NCBI RefSeq assembly: GCF_018732085.1
Contig: NZ_CP076103.1
Location: forward strand, 5,208,001 to 5,272,000
DNA from: Lysobacter capsici
GTDB lineage: Bacteria; Pseudomonadota; Gammaproteobacteria; Xanthomonadales; Xanthomonadaceae
Direction: 5' to 3'
DNA length: 64,000 nt
Made by a program: the position numbers and the translations under genes. How positions within the stretch are numbered: position 1 is the first letter of the stretch; every line of letters starts with the position of its first letter. The notes beneath the pieces are model-generated. The model saw nothing but the letters and a program-made list of their open reading frames with translations. It was not told where the DNA came from and did no database searches. This document shows positions 54,223-63,149 of this stretch, in pieces.

Positions 54223-54705
54223 TCACAACCGCTTACGAAACACCGCGACGCTGACCCCATGCTGCGGCGTGGTATCGAGATACTCCCAGCCGAGCCGTCG
54301 CATCAAACTGCCGGCGGTCGCGGTGCCGGCATAGATCGCGCGATGGCCCAGGCGCATCGCATGACCTTCCAACGCCGCGATCAGGTGCGCGCCGATCCCG
54401 CGTCCGCGCCACTGCGGCGCGACCAGCCCGGCCGCGGCCCACGGAGTGAATTGCGGGTAGGCGTCGATCGATGCGGCCTTTAGCGCGGCGATGCCGACGA
54501 CCTCGTCGTCGTCGAGCAAGGCGACCACACCGAGCGGCAATCCATCGCGCAGCGCATACGCCGCTAGGTCCGCGGCCGCATCGCCCGGGCCTTGCTCGCC
54601 GTAGTAATCGGGCCATTCGGCCTCGAACAGCCGCTGCAGCGCCGGCATGGCCTGCGTGTGGTCGGCCAGCAACGCGATGCGCGGAACGAGATGGGAACGA
54701 TTCAT
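54223..54705 (-). CDS. GNAT-family N-acetyltransferase
   Basis: A 160-residue acetyltransferase: AAGLVAPQWRGRGIGAHLI is motif A and AIYAGTATAGSLMRRLGWEY follows. The ATG at 54,705 (MNRSHLV) starts the conserved part; a 27-codon upstream extension is not convincing. 87 bases downstream of the GH25 gene. Substrate unknown. Confidence 0.85.
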   Translation of the reverse strand: MNRSHLVPRIALLADHTQAMPALQRLFEAEWPDYYGEQGPGDAAADLAAYALRDGLPLGVVALLDDDEVVGIAALKAASIDAYPQFTPWAAAGLVAPQWRGRGIGAHLIAALEGHAMRLGHRAIYAGTATAGSLMRRLGWEYLDTTPQHGVSVAVFRKRL

Positions 54706-54792
54706 GCGGTCGATCTTAGCCAGCTCTCGATCGCATCGCGCGAGTTCGTGTGCGCGGCGATCACAGTTCGCCCAATACAGCCACATATCCGC

Positions 54793-55551
54793 TCACTTGT
54801 CCGCTGCGACGCTCGCGGGCGGCCGCGGCGATGTCGATGCATCGCGCCAGCGCGCGAACGTGGCCGCGTCGCCGTCGAACACATTCAGATCCACCGGCCC
54901 GACGATGCCCGCGACCCGCGCGCGGTTGTGGTATTGCCACAACGCCCACGGCGCGCTCGCATCGGGCGCGCGCACGATCGCGCGCCGCCACAGCGCGCGT
55001 GGCGGCAGCGCCTGGCGATATGCGGCCAGGAATTCGGGCGTGACGTACAGCAGCGCCGGCTTCGCATACGCCTTCTCGACCGCGTGCAGGTAGGCATCGA
55101 GTTCGCGGCGCAGGGTGGCGTCGTCCGGCGTCTTGCCGCAGTTGCCGCCGAATTCCAGATCAACCGCGGGCGGCAAGGCATCGGCGGCCACCGGCACCGC
55201 ATCGATGAAGTTGCGCGCCTGCTCGGCGCCGCCGCGGCAGAAGGTGAAGAAGTGATACGCCCCAGTGGCGATGCCGGCCGCGCGCGCGGCGCGCCAGTTC
55301 TCGGCGAAGCGGCGGTCGCGGTGATCGCCGCCTTCGCTGGCCTTGAGGTAGACGAAGGCGACGTCGTCGTGCGCGACCGCCGGCCAGTCGATCGCGGACT
55401 GATGGTGCGAGACGTCGATGCCGCGCAAGGGGAAACGTTCGCGATCGGGTTGCCAGTGCAGGAACAACCACCACGCCACCGACACGCCCAGCGCCGCGAG
55501 CAGGATCAGCGCGGCGATCCAGCTCGCGATTCGCACGATGCGCTGCTTCAT
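54793..55551 (-). CDS. GH25-family muramidase with N-terminal anchor
   Basis: A 252-residue protein: an N-terminal membrane segment (about 7-31) and a GH25 lysozyme domain (about 42-235). Catalytic-site residues visible are Asp46 (GIDVSHHQ), Asp131 and Glu133 (PPAVDLEFGG). GH25 enzymes cleave peptidoglycan at N-acetylmuramic acid. As a signal anchor the domain faces the periplasm, so it may be a self-remodelling or anti-bacterial muramidase. Confidence 0.9.
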   Translation of the reverse strand: MKQRIVRIASWIAALILLAALGVSVAWWLFLHWQPDRERFPLRGIDVSHHQSAIDWPAVAHDDVAFVYLKASEGGDHRDRRFAENWRAARAAGIATGAYHFFTFCRGGAEQARNFIDAVPVAADALPPAVDLEFGGNCGKTPDDATLRRELDAYLHAVEKAYAKPALLYVTPEFLAAYRQALPPRALWRRAIVRAPDASAPWALWQYHNRARVAGIVGPVDLNVFDGDAATFARWRDASTSPRPPASVAADK

Positions 55552-55636
55552 GGCCGTGTTCCGGCGTAAATCACCCGCGCTGTTTCGGCGATCGGCAACG
55601 GCATCGCCGATACCATCGCGCCATCGAAAAGCGAGC

Positions 55637-56344
55637 TCATTCTTCCGACTGTCCCCACGACGCTTTCGCCAGTGGGATCCGCGCCTTGCGCAGGATCGCG
55701 TTCAATGCGGCCTGACTGCCCATCGAGTAGGTCTGGCCGTTGGAGCTGTTTTCCTCGTCGCCGTCGATGACGACCCGAACCTGTCCGCACTGATAGCACA
55801 GCAGCACGTCATAACGCTTTCCGCCCGATACGAACGCGACGCCGTGCCGGTACTCGGGATGACACATGGAAGTGTAGTCGGGAATTTTCCCGAGCGATTC
55901 GCGCAAGGCCCTCATCACCTGACTGCGATCGTTCTTGGCCTTCACGGCGACCTTGCCGAGCACCTTGTTGCCGGATAGACAGTCGCCGCGCTTGCACCAC
56001 TCGTCTTGACTGCGCTCCAGGATTTCTTCGTTGCGCTTTTGCGCGGCGATGTACTTGGCGCTGCCGCGAGCGCCCTCGACCGGCGGCAAGTCCGGGGGCA
56101 CATAGGGCTGCAACGAGTACAACGTCAACGCACCGTCCATCGCAGCCAACGCGGCCAGCGCGCGGCCGCGTGGCGAGTCGCGCTGCGGCGGTTGCGGCAC
56201 ATCGGGCCGCTCCATGCCGCGTTCGCCGACGGTCTTGCTGACTTCGAATTTTTCGCGTTTGCCCTCGGCGGCGTCGGCACGTCCGGCCAAGAAAACCGCG
56301 GAAAACACAAGGCCGATCATCGCCAGACCCCAAGCACCGCGCAT
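55637..56344 (-). CDS. Exported hypothetical protein
   Basis: A 235-residue protein with a signal peptide (IGLVFSAVFLAGRADAAE). The mature part has five Cys including DEWCKRGDCLSGN and LLCYQCGQVRVV. The CxxC (CYQC) could be redox-active or metal-binding. Not recognised. Last gene of a run M1 peptidase-hydrolase-lipoprotein-this protein on one strand, eight bases after the lipoprotein stop. Confidence 0.6.
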   Translation of the reverse strand: MRGAWGLAMIGLVFSAVFLAGRADAAEGKREKFEVSKTVGERGMERPDVPQPPQRDSPRGRALAALAAMDGALTLYSLQPYVPPDLPPVEGARGSAKYIAAQKRNEEILERSQDEWCKRGDCLSGNKVLGKVAVKAKNDRSQVMRALRESLGKIPDYTSMCHPEYRHGVAFVSGGKRYDVLLCYQCGQVRVVIDGDEENSSNGQTYSMGSQAALNAILRKARIPLAKASWGQSEE

Positions 56345-56352
56345 GCCCGCCC

Positions 56353-57084
56353 TCACTTCCAACCCGGCAACTTGTCCTGCTTCAACCCACCGACTTCGAA
56401 CGTCGCCGTGCGCGTGCCGCCGGCCTTGACCGGGAACTCGATGGTCAGCTCCTTGGCCTTGTCGAGCATGCGCCACAAGCCGCGTTCGTCCTCGATGAAC
56501 ATCGCGATCGCTTCGTCGGTCTTGGGCCTGCGCCCGGCCATGGTCTTGATCTTGCCGTCGATGCCGACCTTGAGCTTGCAGCCGCCGTAGCAATTGAAAT
56601 CGCCGACCTGCAGCACGAGGTAACTGCTGCGGCCCCAGTCGGGGTGATCGCGGAAAATCAGCTGCACCGGACGCGGCGTGCGGCCGTCGGTTTCGACGTT
56701 CGCTTTCGCGTACAGCGACGCCGACAGCTGGGTGCCGTCCTTGCCCTTGTCGGTCTTGACCGGCGTGCTCATGTACGACCACAGCGACTCGACCCGGCGC
56801 TGCTCGCGCGCCAGCTTGGCCTTGCCCTGCGCTTCCTCGTACAGCGGCCGCACCCGGTCGGCGGTCGGCGTGCCCGGGTACTTGGAGGTGACGATCTCGC
56901 CGTAGGCGGCGGCCATTTCCCAGTTCTGCTGACCGTAGGCGCCGTCGAAATCCTTGGCCGCGGTCGCCGCGGCCTGTTCCTGCTGCGCGGCCTTGGCCGC
57001 TTCTGCGATCTTGGGATCGGGCTTTTCGCAGGCGCTCAGGATCATCGCGGCGGCGAGCAGCAAGGTGGCGGTACGGGTATTCAT
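56353..57084 (-). CDS. Hypothetical lipoprotein
   Basis: A 243-residue lipoprotein (lipobox LSAC, Cys19) with an Ala/Gln-rich helical N terminus (about 20-90) and a C-terminal beta-rich domain (VLQVGDFNCYGGCKLKVGI, with a Cys pair). No family recognised. Its start overlaps the stop of the alpha/beta hydrolase by four bases. Confidence 0.7.
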   Translation of the reverse strand: MNTRTATLLLAAAMILSACEKPDPKIAEAAKAAQQEQAAATAAKDFDGAYGQQNWEMAAAYGEIVTSKYPGTPTADRVRPLYEEAQGKAKLAREQRRVESLWSYMSTPVKTDKGKDGTQLSASLYAKANVETDGRTPRPVQLIFRDHPDWGRSSYLVLQVGDFNCYGGCKLKVGIDGKIKTMAGRRPKTDEAIAMFIEDERGLWRMLDKAKELTIEFPVKAGGTRTATFEVGGLKQDKLPGWK

Positions 57085-58058
57085 CGTGCTTGGCCCTTGT
57101 CTATCAATTGGGTCACGGCCTGCGCGGCCGCATCGGGACGTTCGACGATCGACATGTGGCCGCAACCGTCGAGCAATACGCGCTGTGCCTGCGGCAGCTG
57201 CGCCGCATACAGCTCCAGCGCGCTGGCATCGATCACCGCATCCTGCCGGCACCATAGCAGCAGCGCCGGCTGGGCGATGCGCGCGGCCTCGATGCCCGGC
57301 AGGAAGCGCTCGTCGCTACGGCCGATCTTGTCGAGCACGGCTTGCTCGAAGGCCGCGTCGCGCTTGCGCCGTTCGATGTAGATGCCGTCGGCCGGCCACG
57401 GGATCGACGGCTTGGCGCGCGGATCGTGGAACACGGTGTCGATGTAGCGTTGCAGCGACGCGGCGTCGTCGACCGCGAACGGGTTCTTGCCGTCCAGCAC
57501 CTCGATGCCGAACCGGTTGTCCTTGAAACGCACGCCGGCCGCGTCGAACAAACCGACCCGGTCGACCTGCTGCGGATGCCGCGCGGTGGTCAGCGCGACG
57601 ATGCCGCCGCCCATCGAATGACCGAGCAGCACGATCGGGCTGCCGCTCTTGCGCGCGACCTGTTCGATGAAGCGCGCGACGCGATCGTTCTGTGCGACGA
57701 AACCGTAATCGCCGCCCTGCTTGCGCTCGCTCTCGCCCCAACCGGGCAGATCCGGAATGAACAAGCGATAGCGACCGTGCAGGCGCTGCGCGAGCGGATA
57801 CCAGTTTTCCTTTCCGCCGGTGAAGCCGTGGATCATGACGATCGTCGGCGCGTTCGCCGGCGCGTCGTCGTTGTAGGCGTAGACCCAGCGGTGATCGTCG
57901 ATCTTGACCGCATTGCGGGTCAGCCCGGCGGCGATGCGTTGACGCGCGAAATCGGCCAGCACGACGCGATACGGGTCCCACCACAACCACACGAACACCG
58001 CGCACAACAAAACGGCCGCCCCGAGGGCGACCGTCTTGATGATGCCTCGCAGGCTCAT
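57081..58058 (-). CDS. Membrane-anchored alpha/beta hydrolase
   Basis: A 325-residue hydrolase with an N-terminal membrane segment (about 8-27). Oxyanion motif IVMIHGFTGG, nucleophile elbow LLGHSMGGG, acid LLWCRQDAVID, His in DGCGHMSIVE. It resembles membrane-bound lipases and esterases of the LipC/MhpC-like type. 22 bases downstream of the M1 peptidase gene and coupled to the lipoprotein gene. Confidence 0.88.
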   Translation of the reverse strand: MSLRGIIKTVALGAAVLLCAVFVWLWWDPYRVVLADFARQRIAAGLTRNAVKIDDHRWVYAYNDDAPANAPTIVMIHGFTGGKENWYPLAQRLHGRYRLFIPDLPGWGESERKQGGDYGFVAQNDRVARFIEQVARKSGSPIVLLGHSMGGGIVALTTARHPQQVDRVGLFDAAGVRFKDNRFGIEVLDGKNPFAVDDAASLQRYIDTVFHDPRAKPSIPWPADGIYIERRKRDAAFEQAVLDKIGRSDERFLPGIEAARIAQPALLLWCRQDAVIDASALELYAAQLPQAQRVLLDGCGHMSIVERPDAAAQAVTQLIDKGQAR

Positions 58059-58080
58059 GCGCTTGCGCTGCCGAGCCGGC

Positions 58081-60045
58081 TTACTGCCCGGCCGCCGACG
58101 GCTGCGCCGGCTGCTTGGCCTTGGCGATCACCGCCTCGACCGAACCGGTGGTGATCGGGTGATACCCCGGCTTGGCCTTGGCGAACGTGTCCTCGGCCAG
58201 CTTCAGGCCTTCGGGCGTCTTCACCAGTTCGCCGTAGGTCGGCATGATCAGCTTGCGCCGGCCGATCGTGGTGAGGAACGCGGCGATGGCCTGATCGGCC
58301 CGGTGATAACCGCTGCGCACCGCCAGCGGATACCAGCGCTGGGCGATCTCGCCATTCGGCGTGCCGGTGAACTTGTAGGCCGCATCGAGCGCGCCGAGCT
58401 GCTCGACGCTGAGTTTTTCCGGCATGCCTTCGATGAAATGCACCCATTCCTGGGTGGTCCACTTCGCTGTCAATGCCTTGTCCGGCAGCGCGCCGCCGTC
58501 GACCCAGGTCTTGCGCGCGGCATCGACCGCGTCGAAGCGCGGCGACACCGTCGCCGGCGCCGACTTCGGAATGCCCGGCCCGTAGATCCATTCGTCCAGC
58601 TCGGCTTCGCTGACCTTGCCCGGATGCTTGGCGAGCAGATTGGCCTTGGCGTAGTCGACGAACTGGGTGGTCGAGATGCTCTGGAACGCGAAGTGATTGA
58701 AGTAGTCGCGCAGGAACGGATCGAACACCTCGCGGCCGTAGCGCTGTTCCAGGAACTGCAGGAACCACGCGCCCTTGGTGTAGACGGTCGCGCTGCTGGC
58801 TTCGTCCGGGTCCTTGAGCACGCCGGGCTTGAGCGCCAGCGCCTGCAGCTTGGGATCGATGGTCTTGAACTCGGCGGCCAGTTCGTTGCGGCCGATCACG
58901 CTCTCCATGTCGGAGCGCTCCTTGCCGTACAGCGCTTCGATGATGCGGTTCTCGACGTAGCTGGTGAAGCCTTCGTTGAGCCAGGCGTCCTTGCTGCTGC
59001 TGAAGGTCACCAGGTTGCCCGACCAGCTGTGCGCCAACTCATGCGCGACCAGCGACACCAGCGACTTGTCGCCGACGATCACGGTCGGCGTGGCGAAGGT
59101 CAAACGCGGGTTTTCCATGCCGCCGTACGGGAACGACGGCGGCAGCACCAGGATGTCGTAACGCTCCCAGCGATAGGGGCCGTACAACTTCTCGGTGGTC
59201 TCCATCATCTTTTCGGTGTCGACGAATTCGGTCGCGGCCTTCTTGACCATGCCCGGTTCGGCCCACACGCCGCTGCGGTTGGAGATCGGCTGGAACACCA
59301 GATCGCCGGCCGCGATCGCCAGCAGGTACGACGGGATCTTCTGCGGCATCTTGAATTCGTAATCGCCGTCGCGCGCCGCCTTGGGATCGTTGTCGGCGCT
59401 CATCAGCACCATCGCGTCCTTCGGCGCGGTGACGTGCGCGGTGTAGGTGAAGCGCACGCTCGGCGTATCCTGCAGCGGCACCCACGAACGCGCGTGGATC
59501 TGCTGCGACTGGCTGAACATGAAGGGCGTTTTCTTGCCCTGGGTCATCGACGGTTCCAGCCACTGCAGGCCCGACGCGCTCGGCGAAGTCGCGTAGCTCA
59601 CGCGGATGCGCTTGTTGCGGTCCGGCGCTTCGATGGTGAGCTTGCTGCCGAGGATATCGTCGGCCGTGGCGAGAGTGAACTTGAGGTCGACCCACTTGCC
59701 GTCGTCGCGTTCGCCGACGATCTTTTCGATCTTCAGATCGCGCGTGTCGAGCACGAGCTGGTTGGCCTTCGGATCGGTCCATTGCAGGGTGTAGGTCGCG
59801 CTGCCGGTCAGGGTCTTGCTGGCGAAATCGACCGCGAGCAGCAGGGCCAGGTCGTCGATGCGCACCAGATCGGGCTGGGCGTAGGAATGCTCGTCGCGGT
59901 CGGCCGCGGCTACGGCGGTGTCGGTCACTTTGGCCTCCGGCGTCGCGGTGGTCTTGGAAGCGTCGGCGGCCGGCGCGGCATCGCGCGAGCAACCGGCGGC
60001 GGTCAGGGCCGCGACAAGGCAAACGGTCAGGATCGAGGTACGCAT
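58081..60045 (-). CDS. M1-family metallopeptidase lipoprotein
   Basis: A 654-residue zinc aminopeptidase. Lipobox TAAGC (Cys19), N-terminal beta-saddle domain (about 50-250), the exopeptidase motif PYGGMENP (about 307-313) and zinc motif HELAH (His335, Glu336, His339) with the third ligand Glu358 18 residues on (WLNEGF). The C-terminal helical domain resembles leukotriene A4 hydrolase. It probably digests peptides in the periplasm or at the outer membrane. First gene of a four-gene run. Confidence 0.92.
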   Translation of the reverse strand: MRTSILTVCLVAALTAAGCSRDAAPAADASKTTATPEAKVTDTAVAAADRDEHSYAQPDLVRIDDLALLLAVDFASKTLTGSATYTLQWTDPKANQLVLDTRDLKIEKIVGERDDGKWVDLKFTLATADDILGSKLTIEAPDRNKRIRVSYATSPSASGLQWLEPSMTQGKKTPFMFSQSQQIHARSWVPLQDTPSVRFTYTAHVTAPKDAMVLMSADNDPKAARDGDYEFKMPQKIPSYLLAIAAGDLVFQPISNRSGVWAEPGMVKKAATEFVDTEKMMETTEKLYGPYRWERYDILVLPPSFPYGGMENPRLTFATPTVIVGDKSLVSLVAHELAHSWSGNLVTFSSSKDAWLNEGFTSYVENRIIEALYGKERSDMESVIGRNELAAEFKTIDPKLQALALKPGVLKDPDEASSATVYTKGAWFLQFLEQRYGREVFDPFLRDYFNHFAFQSISTTQFVDYAKANLLAKHPGKVSEAELDEWIYGPGIPKSAPATVSPRFDAVDAARKTWVDGGALPDKALTAKWTTQEWVHFIEGMPEKLSVEQLGALDAAYKFTGTPNGEIAQRWYPLAVRSGYHRADQAIAAFLTTIGRRKLIMPTYGELVKTPEGLKLAEDTFAKAKPGYHPITTGSVEAVIAKAKQPAQPSAAGQ

Positions 60046-60403
60046 GGAAAACCACGGCAGCGGGTGAGGGCCCGAGTGTAGCGCCTCGCCCCGCGGCTGG
60101 GCTTGTGCATGTTGGCAGGTCGCCGGGACAGGGGCGCGGCGGGCTGTATCGCGAACGACACATCGATCTTGCCGGTACAGCGTCGGGGCCTACGCGCCCT
60201 CCCACATCACTCGCGAAGCGACGAGGTTTTTTGTGGGAGGGGCTTGAGCCCCGACGCTTTCCGCTCCGAAGCGACGAAGCCCACAGAATCGAATTCGCCC
60301 CCACCACGACCGCAATACGCATCGTCCTGACTGCCCCCGCTGCGCAACCGCCGCGACCGGGCTAGCGTGGGCGCCCTACTCCCACCTTATGGAACCCTTC
60401 GAC
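60046..60403. other. 358-base divergent gap with REP family A units
   Basis: Carries the promoters of the M1 gene and the SDR gene and a REP pair; no gene seen. Confidence 0.5.
60180..60263. repeat. REP family A, one full and one decayed unit
   Basis: A decayed GCGTCGGGGCCTACGCGCCC unit is followed by TTTTTTGTGGGAGGGGCTTG at 60,228 onward with the GGGGCTTGAGCCCC hairpin. Confidence 0.8.
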
Positions 60404-61147
60404 ATGAGCCTTCCCCTCGCAGGAAAAGTCGCCCTGGTCACCGGCGGCAGCCGCGGCATCGGCGCGGCGATCGCCAAGCGCCTGGCCGATGACGGCGCCG
60501 ACGTGGTGCTGACCTACGCGCGCGCGGCCGACCAAGCCAACGCGGTCGCTCAGCAGATCCAGGCCGGCGGCCGCCGCGCGCTCGCGCTGGCCGCCGACAG
60601 CGCCGATCCGCAGGCGGTGATCGCCGCGGTCGAGCGCACCGTGAGCGAATTCGGCCGCATCGACATCGTGGTCAACAACGCCGGCGTGTTTCCCTACGGT
60701 CCGTTCGAAGACGAGAGCGCCGAAAGCTACGAGCGGGTGATGGCGATCCACGTGCGCGCGCCGTTCGTGGCCGCGCAGGCCGCGTCCCGGCACCTGCCGC
60801 GCGGCGGCCGCATCATCACCATCGGCAGCTGCCTGGGCGAGCGCGTCGGCGCGCCGGGCATGACCTTGTACTCGATGAGCAAGGCCGCGGTGATCGGCCT
60901 AAGCAAGGGCCTGGCGCAGGACCTGGGCAAACGCGGCATCACCGTCAACGTGGTCCAGCCCGGCCCGGTCGATACCGACATGAACCCGGCCGACGGCGAA
61001 GGCGCCGACCACCAGCGCGCGGGCCTGCCGCTGGGCGAATTCGGCCGCGCCGAAGATGTCGCCGCGACCGTGGCGCACCTGGCGGGGCCGGGCGGGAATT
61101 TCATTACGGGCACGGCGATTTCGGTGGATGGCGGGTTTTCGGCGTGA
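60404..61147 (+). CDS. SDR-family oxidoreductase
   Basis: A 247-residue classical short-chain dehydrogenase: cofactor motif TGGSRGIG (about 13-20), NNAG, catalytic Ser (TIGSCLG), Tyr and Lys in YSMSK, C-terminal ISVDGGFSA. An Arg directly after the glycine motif region suggests NADP(H). An ATG at 60,389 is an alternative start. Sequence is close to 3-oxoacyl-ACP reductase-like enzymes; substrate unknown. Confidence 0.9.
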   Translation: MSLPLAGKVALVTGGSRGIGAAIAKRLADDGADVVLTYARAADQANAVAQQIQAGGRRALALAADSADPQAVIAAVERTVSEFGRIDIVVNNAGVFPYGPFEDESAESYERVMAIHVRAPFVAAQAASRHLPRGGRIITIGSCLGERVGAPGMTLYSMSKAAVIGLSKGLAQDLGKRGITVNVVQPGPVDTDMNPADGEGADHQRAGLPLGEFGRAEDVAATVAHLAGPGGNFITGTAISVDGGFSA

Positions 61148-61667
61148 GGGGTCGGACGCGGGGTGCCTGGTGAGGTGACGGGCTTCGTTGGTCGATCCAA
61201 CGAGGCTTCATCGAACGCAGCAACGAGGCGCTAGACGTTGAGCAAAAAGCCCCGTAGCTATTCTTGGCGTACCCGCGTCCTTTCCAGAACGTCATTCCCG
61301 CGAACGCGGGAATCCAGCGACTTTCGTGCGGCCACGGTTGAAGGCACTGGATTCCCGCCTTCGCGGGAATGACGAATTGAGAGTTGCGATCAAGAGCGTC
61401 GTTTCGCGCATAACGCTCTTGTTCGTCATCCCCGCGAATGCGGGGATCCAGAGACTTCAGAGCCATGCCGCGGTGAAGCCCTGGATTCCCGCCTTCGCGG
61501 GAATGACGGGCGTGGGGGTTCACACGTCAAACCGGCCTACGTGATGGGGCCGGAAAGAGGCTGTAAACCGCGGTACGCGATACACCGGATACACGACAAA
61601 CAGGAGCAACGCTCTCGAACGGTCGCCGGCGTATGCCTGCGCACCGTCGCCGGCGCCGCCGACTGCG
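61148..61667. other. 520-base gap with dRS3-like repeats
   Basis: Between convergent SDR and ubiE genes. Apart from the four repeat units nothing is recognised. Confidence 0.5.
61291..61507. repeat. Four ATTCCCGC..GCGGGAAT palindromic repeats, alternating orientation
   Basis: Units of 27 bases at 61,291-61,317, 61,347-61,373, 61,425-61,451 and 61,481-61,507, in + - + - order. Each has the hairpin ATTCCCGC-n-GCGGGAAT (third copy ATCCCCGC/GCGGGGAT) flanked by GTC and CCAG. They resemble the dRS3/NIME-type elements of other proteobacteria. Confidence 0.85.
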
Positions 61668-62429
61668 TTACGCCTTGTAGCCGGTATGAATCGCGCAAAT
61701 GCCTGCGCTCAGATTCTTGTAATCCACGCGCGCAAAACCCGCATCGACCATCATCTGCTTGAGCTCGTCCTGCGGCGGGTGCTTGCGGATGCTCTCGGAC
61801 AGATAGCGGTAACTCTCGCTGTCGTTGGCGAACAGCTTGCCCAGGCGCGGCAGCACGTTGAACGAGTGGAAGTCGTAGATCGGCTTGAACCACTCGGCCT
61901 TCACTTCGGAAAATTCGAGCACGCGCGCCTGGCCGCCGACCTTGAGCACGCGCAGCATCTCGCGCAGCGCAGCGTCCTTGTCGGTGACGTTGCGCAGGCC
62001 GAAGGCGATGGTGACCAGGTCGAAGCTCGCATCCGGGAACGGCAGCGACTCGGCATTGAGCTGCACGTATTCGAAGCCCGACACGCGACCGCGATCGGTC
62101 ATGCGGTCGCGGCCGACCCGCAGCATGTCCTGGTTGATGTCGCCCAGCACGATCACGCCGCGGTCGCCGACCCGGTCGCGCAGCAGCGCGGCGATGTCGC
62201 CGGTGCCGCCGGCCAGATCGAGCACGCGGTCGCCGCGGCGAACCTGCGCGGTGGCGGTGAAATAGCGCTTCCAGACCCGATGGATGCCCAGGCTCATCAG
62301 GTCGTTCATCAGGTCGTAGTTGCTGGCGACCGAGGAAAACACTTCGCCGACCAGCTTGCGCTTTTGCTCGCGCGGAACGTCGCGGAAGCCGAAGTGGGTG
62401 GTGTCGGGTTTGGGGACGGATTCGCTCAT
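61668..62429 (-). CDS. ubiE: Ubiquinone/menaquinone biosynthesis C-methyltransferase UbiE
   Basis: A 253-residue class I SAM methyltransferase. SAM-binding VLDLAGGTGDIA, UbiE signatures YDLMNDLMSLGIHRVWKR and FGLRNVTDKDAALREMLRVL. It methylates 2-methoxy-6-polyprenyl-benzoquinol in ubiquinone synthesis (and demethylmenaquinone where made). The ATG at 62,429 (MSESVPKPD) is preferred over one nine codons upstream. Confidence 0.96.
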   Translation of the reverse strand: MSESVPKPDTTHFGFRDVPREQKRKLVGEVFSSVASNYDLMNDLMSLGIHRVWKRYFTATAQVRRGDRVLDLAGGTGDIAALLRDRVGDRGVIVLGDINQDMLRVGRDRMTDRGRVSGFEYVQLNAESLPFPDASFDLVTIAFGLRNVTDKDAALREMLRVLKVGGQARVLEFSEVKAEWFKPIYDFHSFNVLPRLGKLFANDSESYRYLSESIRKHPPQDELKQMMVDAGFARVDYKNLSAGICAIHTGYKA

Positions 62430-62499
62430 GGGCCGATTATCGCACGCGCGGCGCAAGCGGCGGGTGAGGCCGTTTGCCGCGTAGATGGCCGCCTCCGGG

Positions 62500-62598
62500 G
62501 CCTTTTGTGGGAGGGGCTTGAGCCCCGACGCTTTTCGTTCAGATCGTCGCGCCGGACCGGAAAGCGTCGGGGCTCAAGCCCCTCCCACAAAGACCTCC
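62500..62598. repeat. REP family A, inverted pair
   Basis: GGCCTTTTGTGGGAGGGGCT with GGGGCTTGAGCCCC, then its inverted partner GAAAGCGTCGGGGCTCAAGC ending CTCCCACAAAGACCTCC. Lies in the divergent gap between ubiE and the ElaA-like gene. Confidence 0.88.
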
Positions 62599-62639
62599 AG
62601 CGGCATCGGTCCTGGAAGAGTTTTGGCATCATGCCCGCC

Positions 62640-63131
62640 ATGACCGCGAACCTGACCTGGCAGAGCAAGCCCTACGCCGAACTGAGCCTGGACGAGCTGT
62701 ACGAGCTGCTGCGCCTGCGCGCGGAAGTGTTCGTGATCGAACAGAACTGCGTCTACCTCAACCCCGACGGCAAGGACCGCCATCCGCAGGCCCTGCATCT
62801 GTTCGGCCGCGATGCCGACGGCACCCTCGCCGCCTACCTGCGCATCCTGCCGCCGGGGCTGAGTTTTCCCCAGGTCAGTTTCGGCCGCGTGCTGACCGCC
62901 GCCAGCCACCGCGGACGCGGTGTCGGCGGGCCGATGCTGGAAGCGGCGCTGCGCGAGATCGAGCGGGTCTGGCCGGGCGCGGATATCCAGATCGGCGCGC
63001 AGGCGCATCTGCTGGGGTATTACGGGCGTTATGGATTTGAACCGTCGTCGCAGCCGTATGACGAAGACGGCATTCCACACGTGGACTTGTTGCGACGCGG
63101 GCGAGGTGTGGCGCCGGTTCAACCGGAATGA
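62640..63131 (+). CDS. ElaA-like GNAT acetyltransferase
   Basis: A 163-residue protein of the ElaA family: ELYELLRLRAEVFVIEQNC, then VSFGRVLTAASHRGRGVGGPM (acetyl-CoA site) and LLGYYGRYGFEP near the C terminus. ElaA function is unknown. An ATG nine bases upstream (62,631, MPAMTAN) is an equal alternative. Confidence 0.9.
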   Translation: MTANLTWQSKPYAELSLDELYELLRLRAEVFVIEQNCVYLNPDGKDRHPQALHLFGRDADGTLAAYLRILPPGLSFPQVSFGRVLTAASHRGRGVGGPMLEAALREIERVWPGADIQIGAQAHLLGYYGRYGFEPSSQPYDEDGIPHVDLLRRGRGVAPVQPE

Positions 63132-63149
63132 CGGCTTGAGAGAGCGTCA

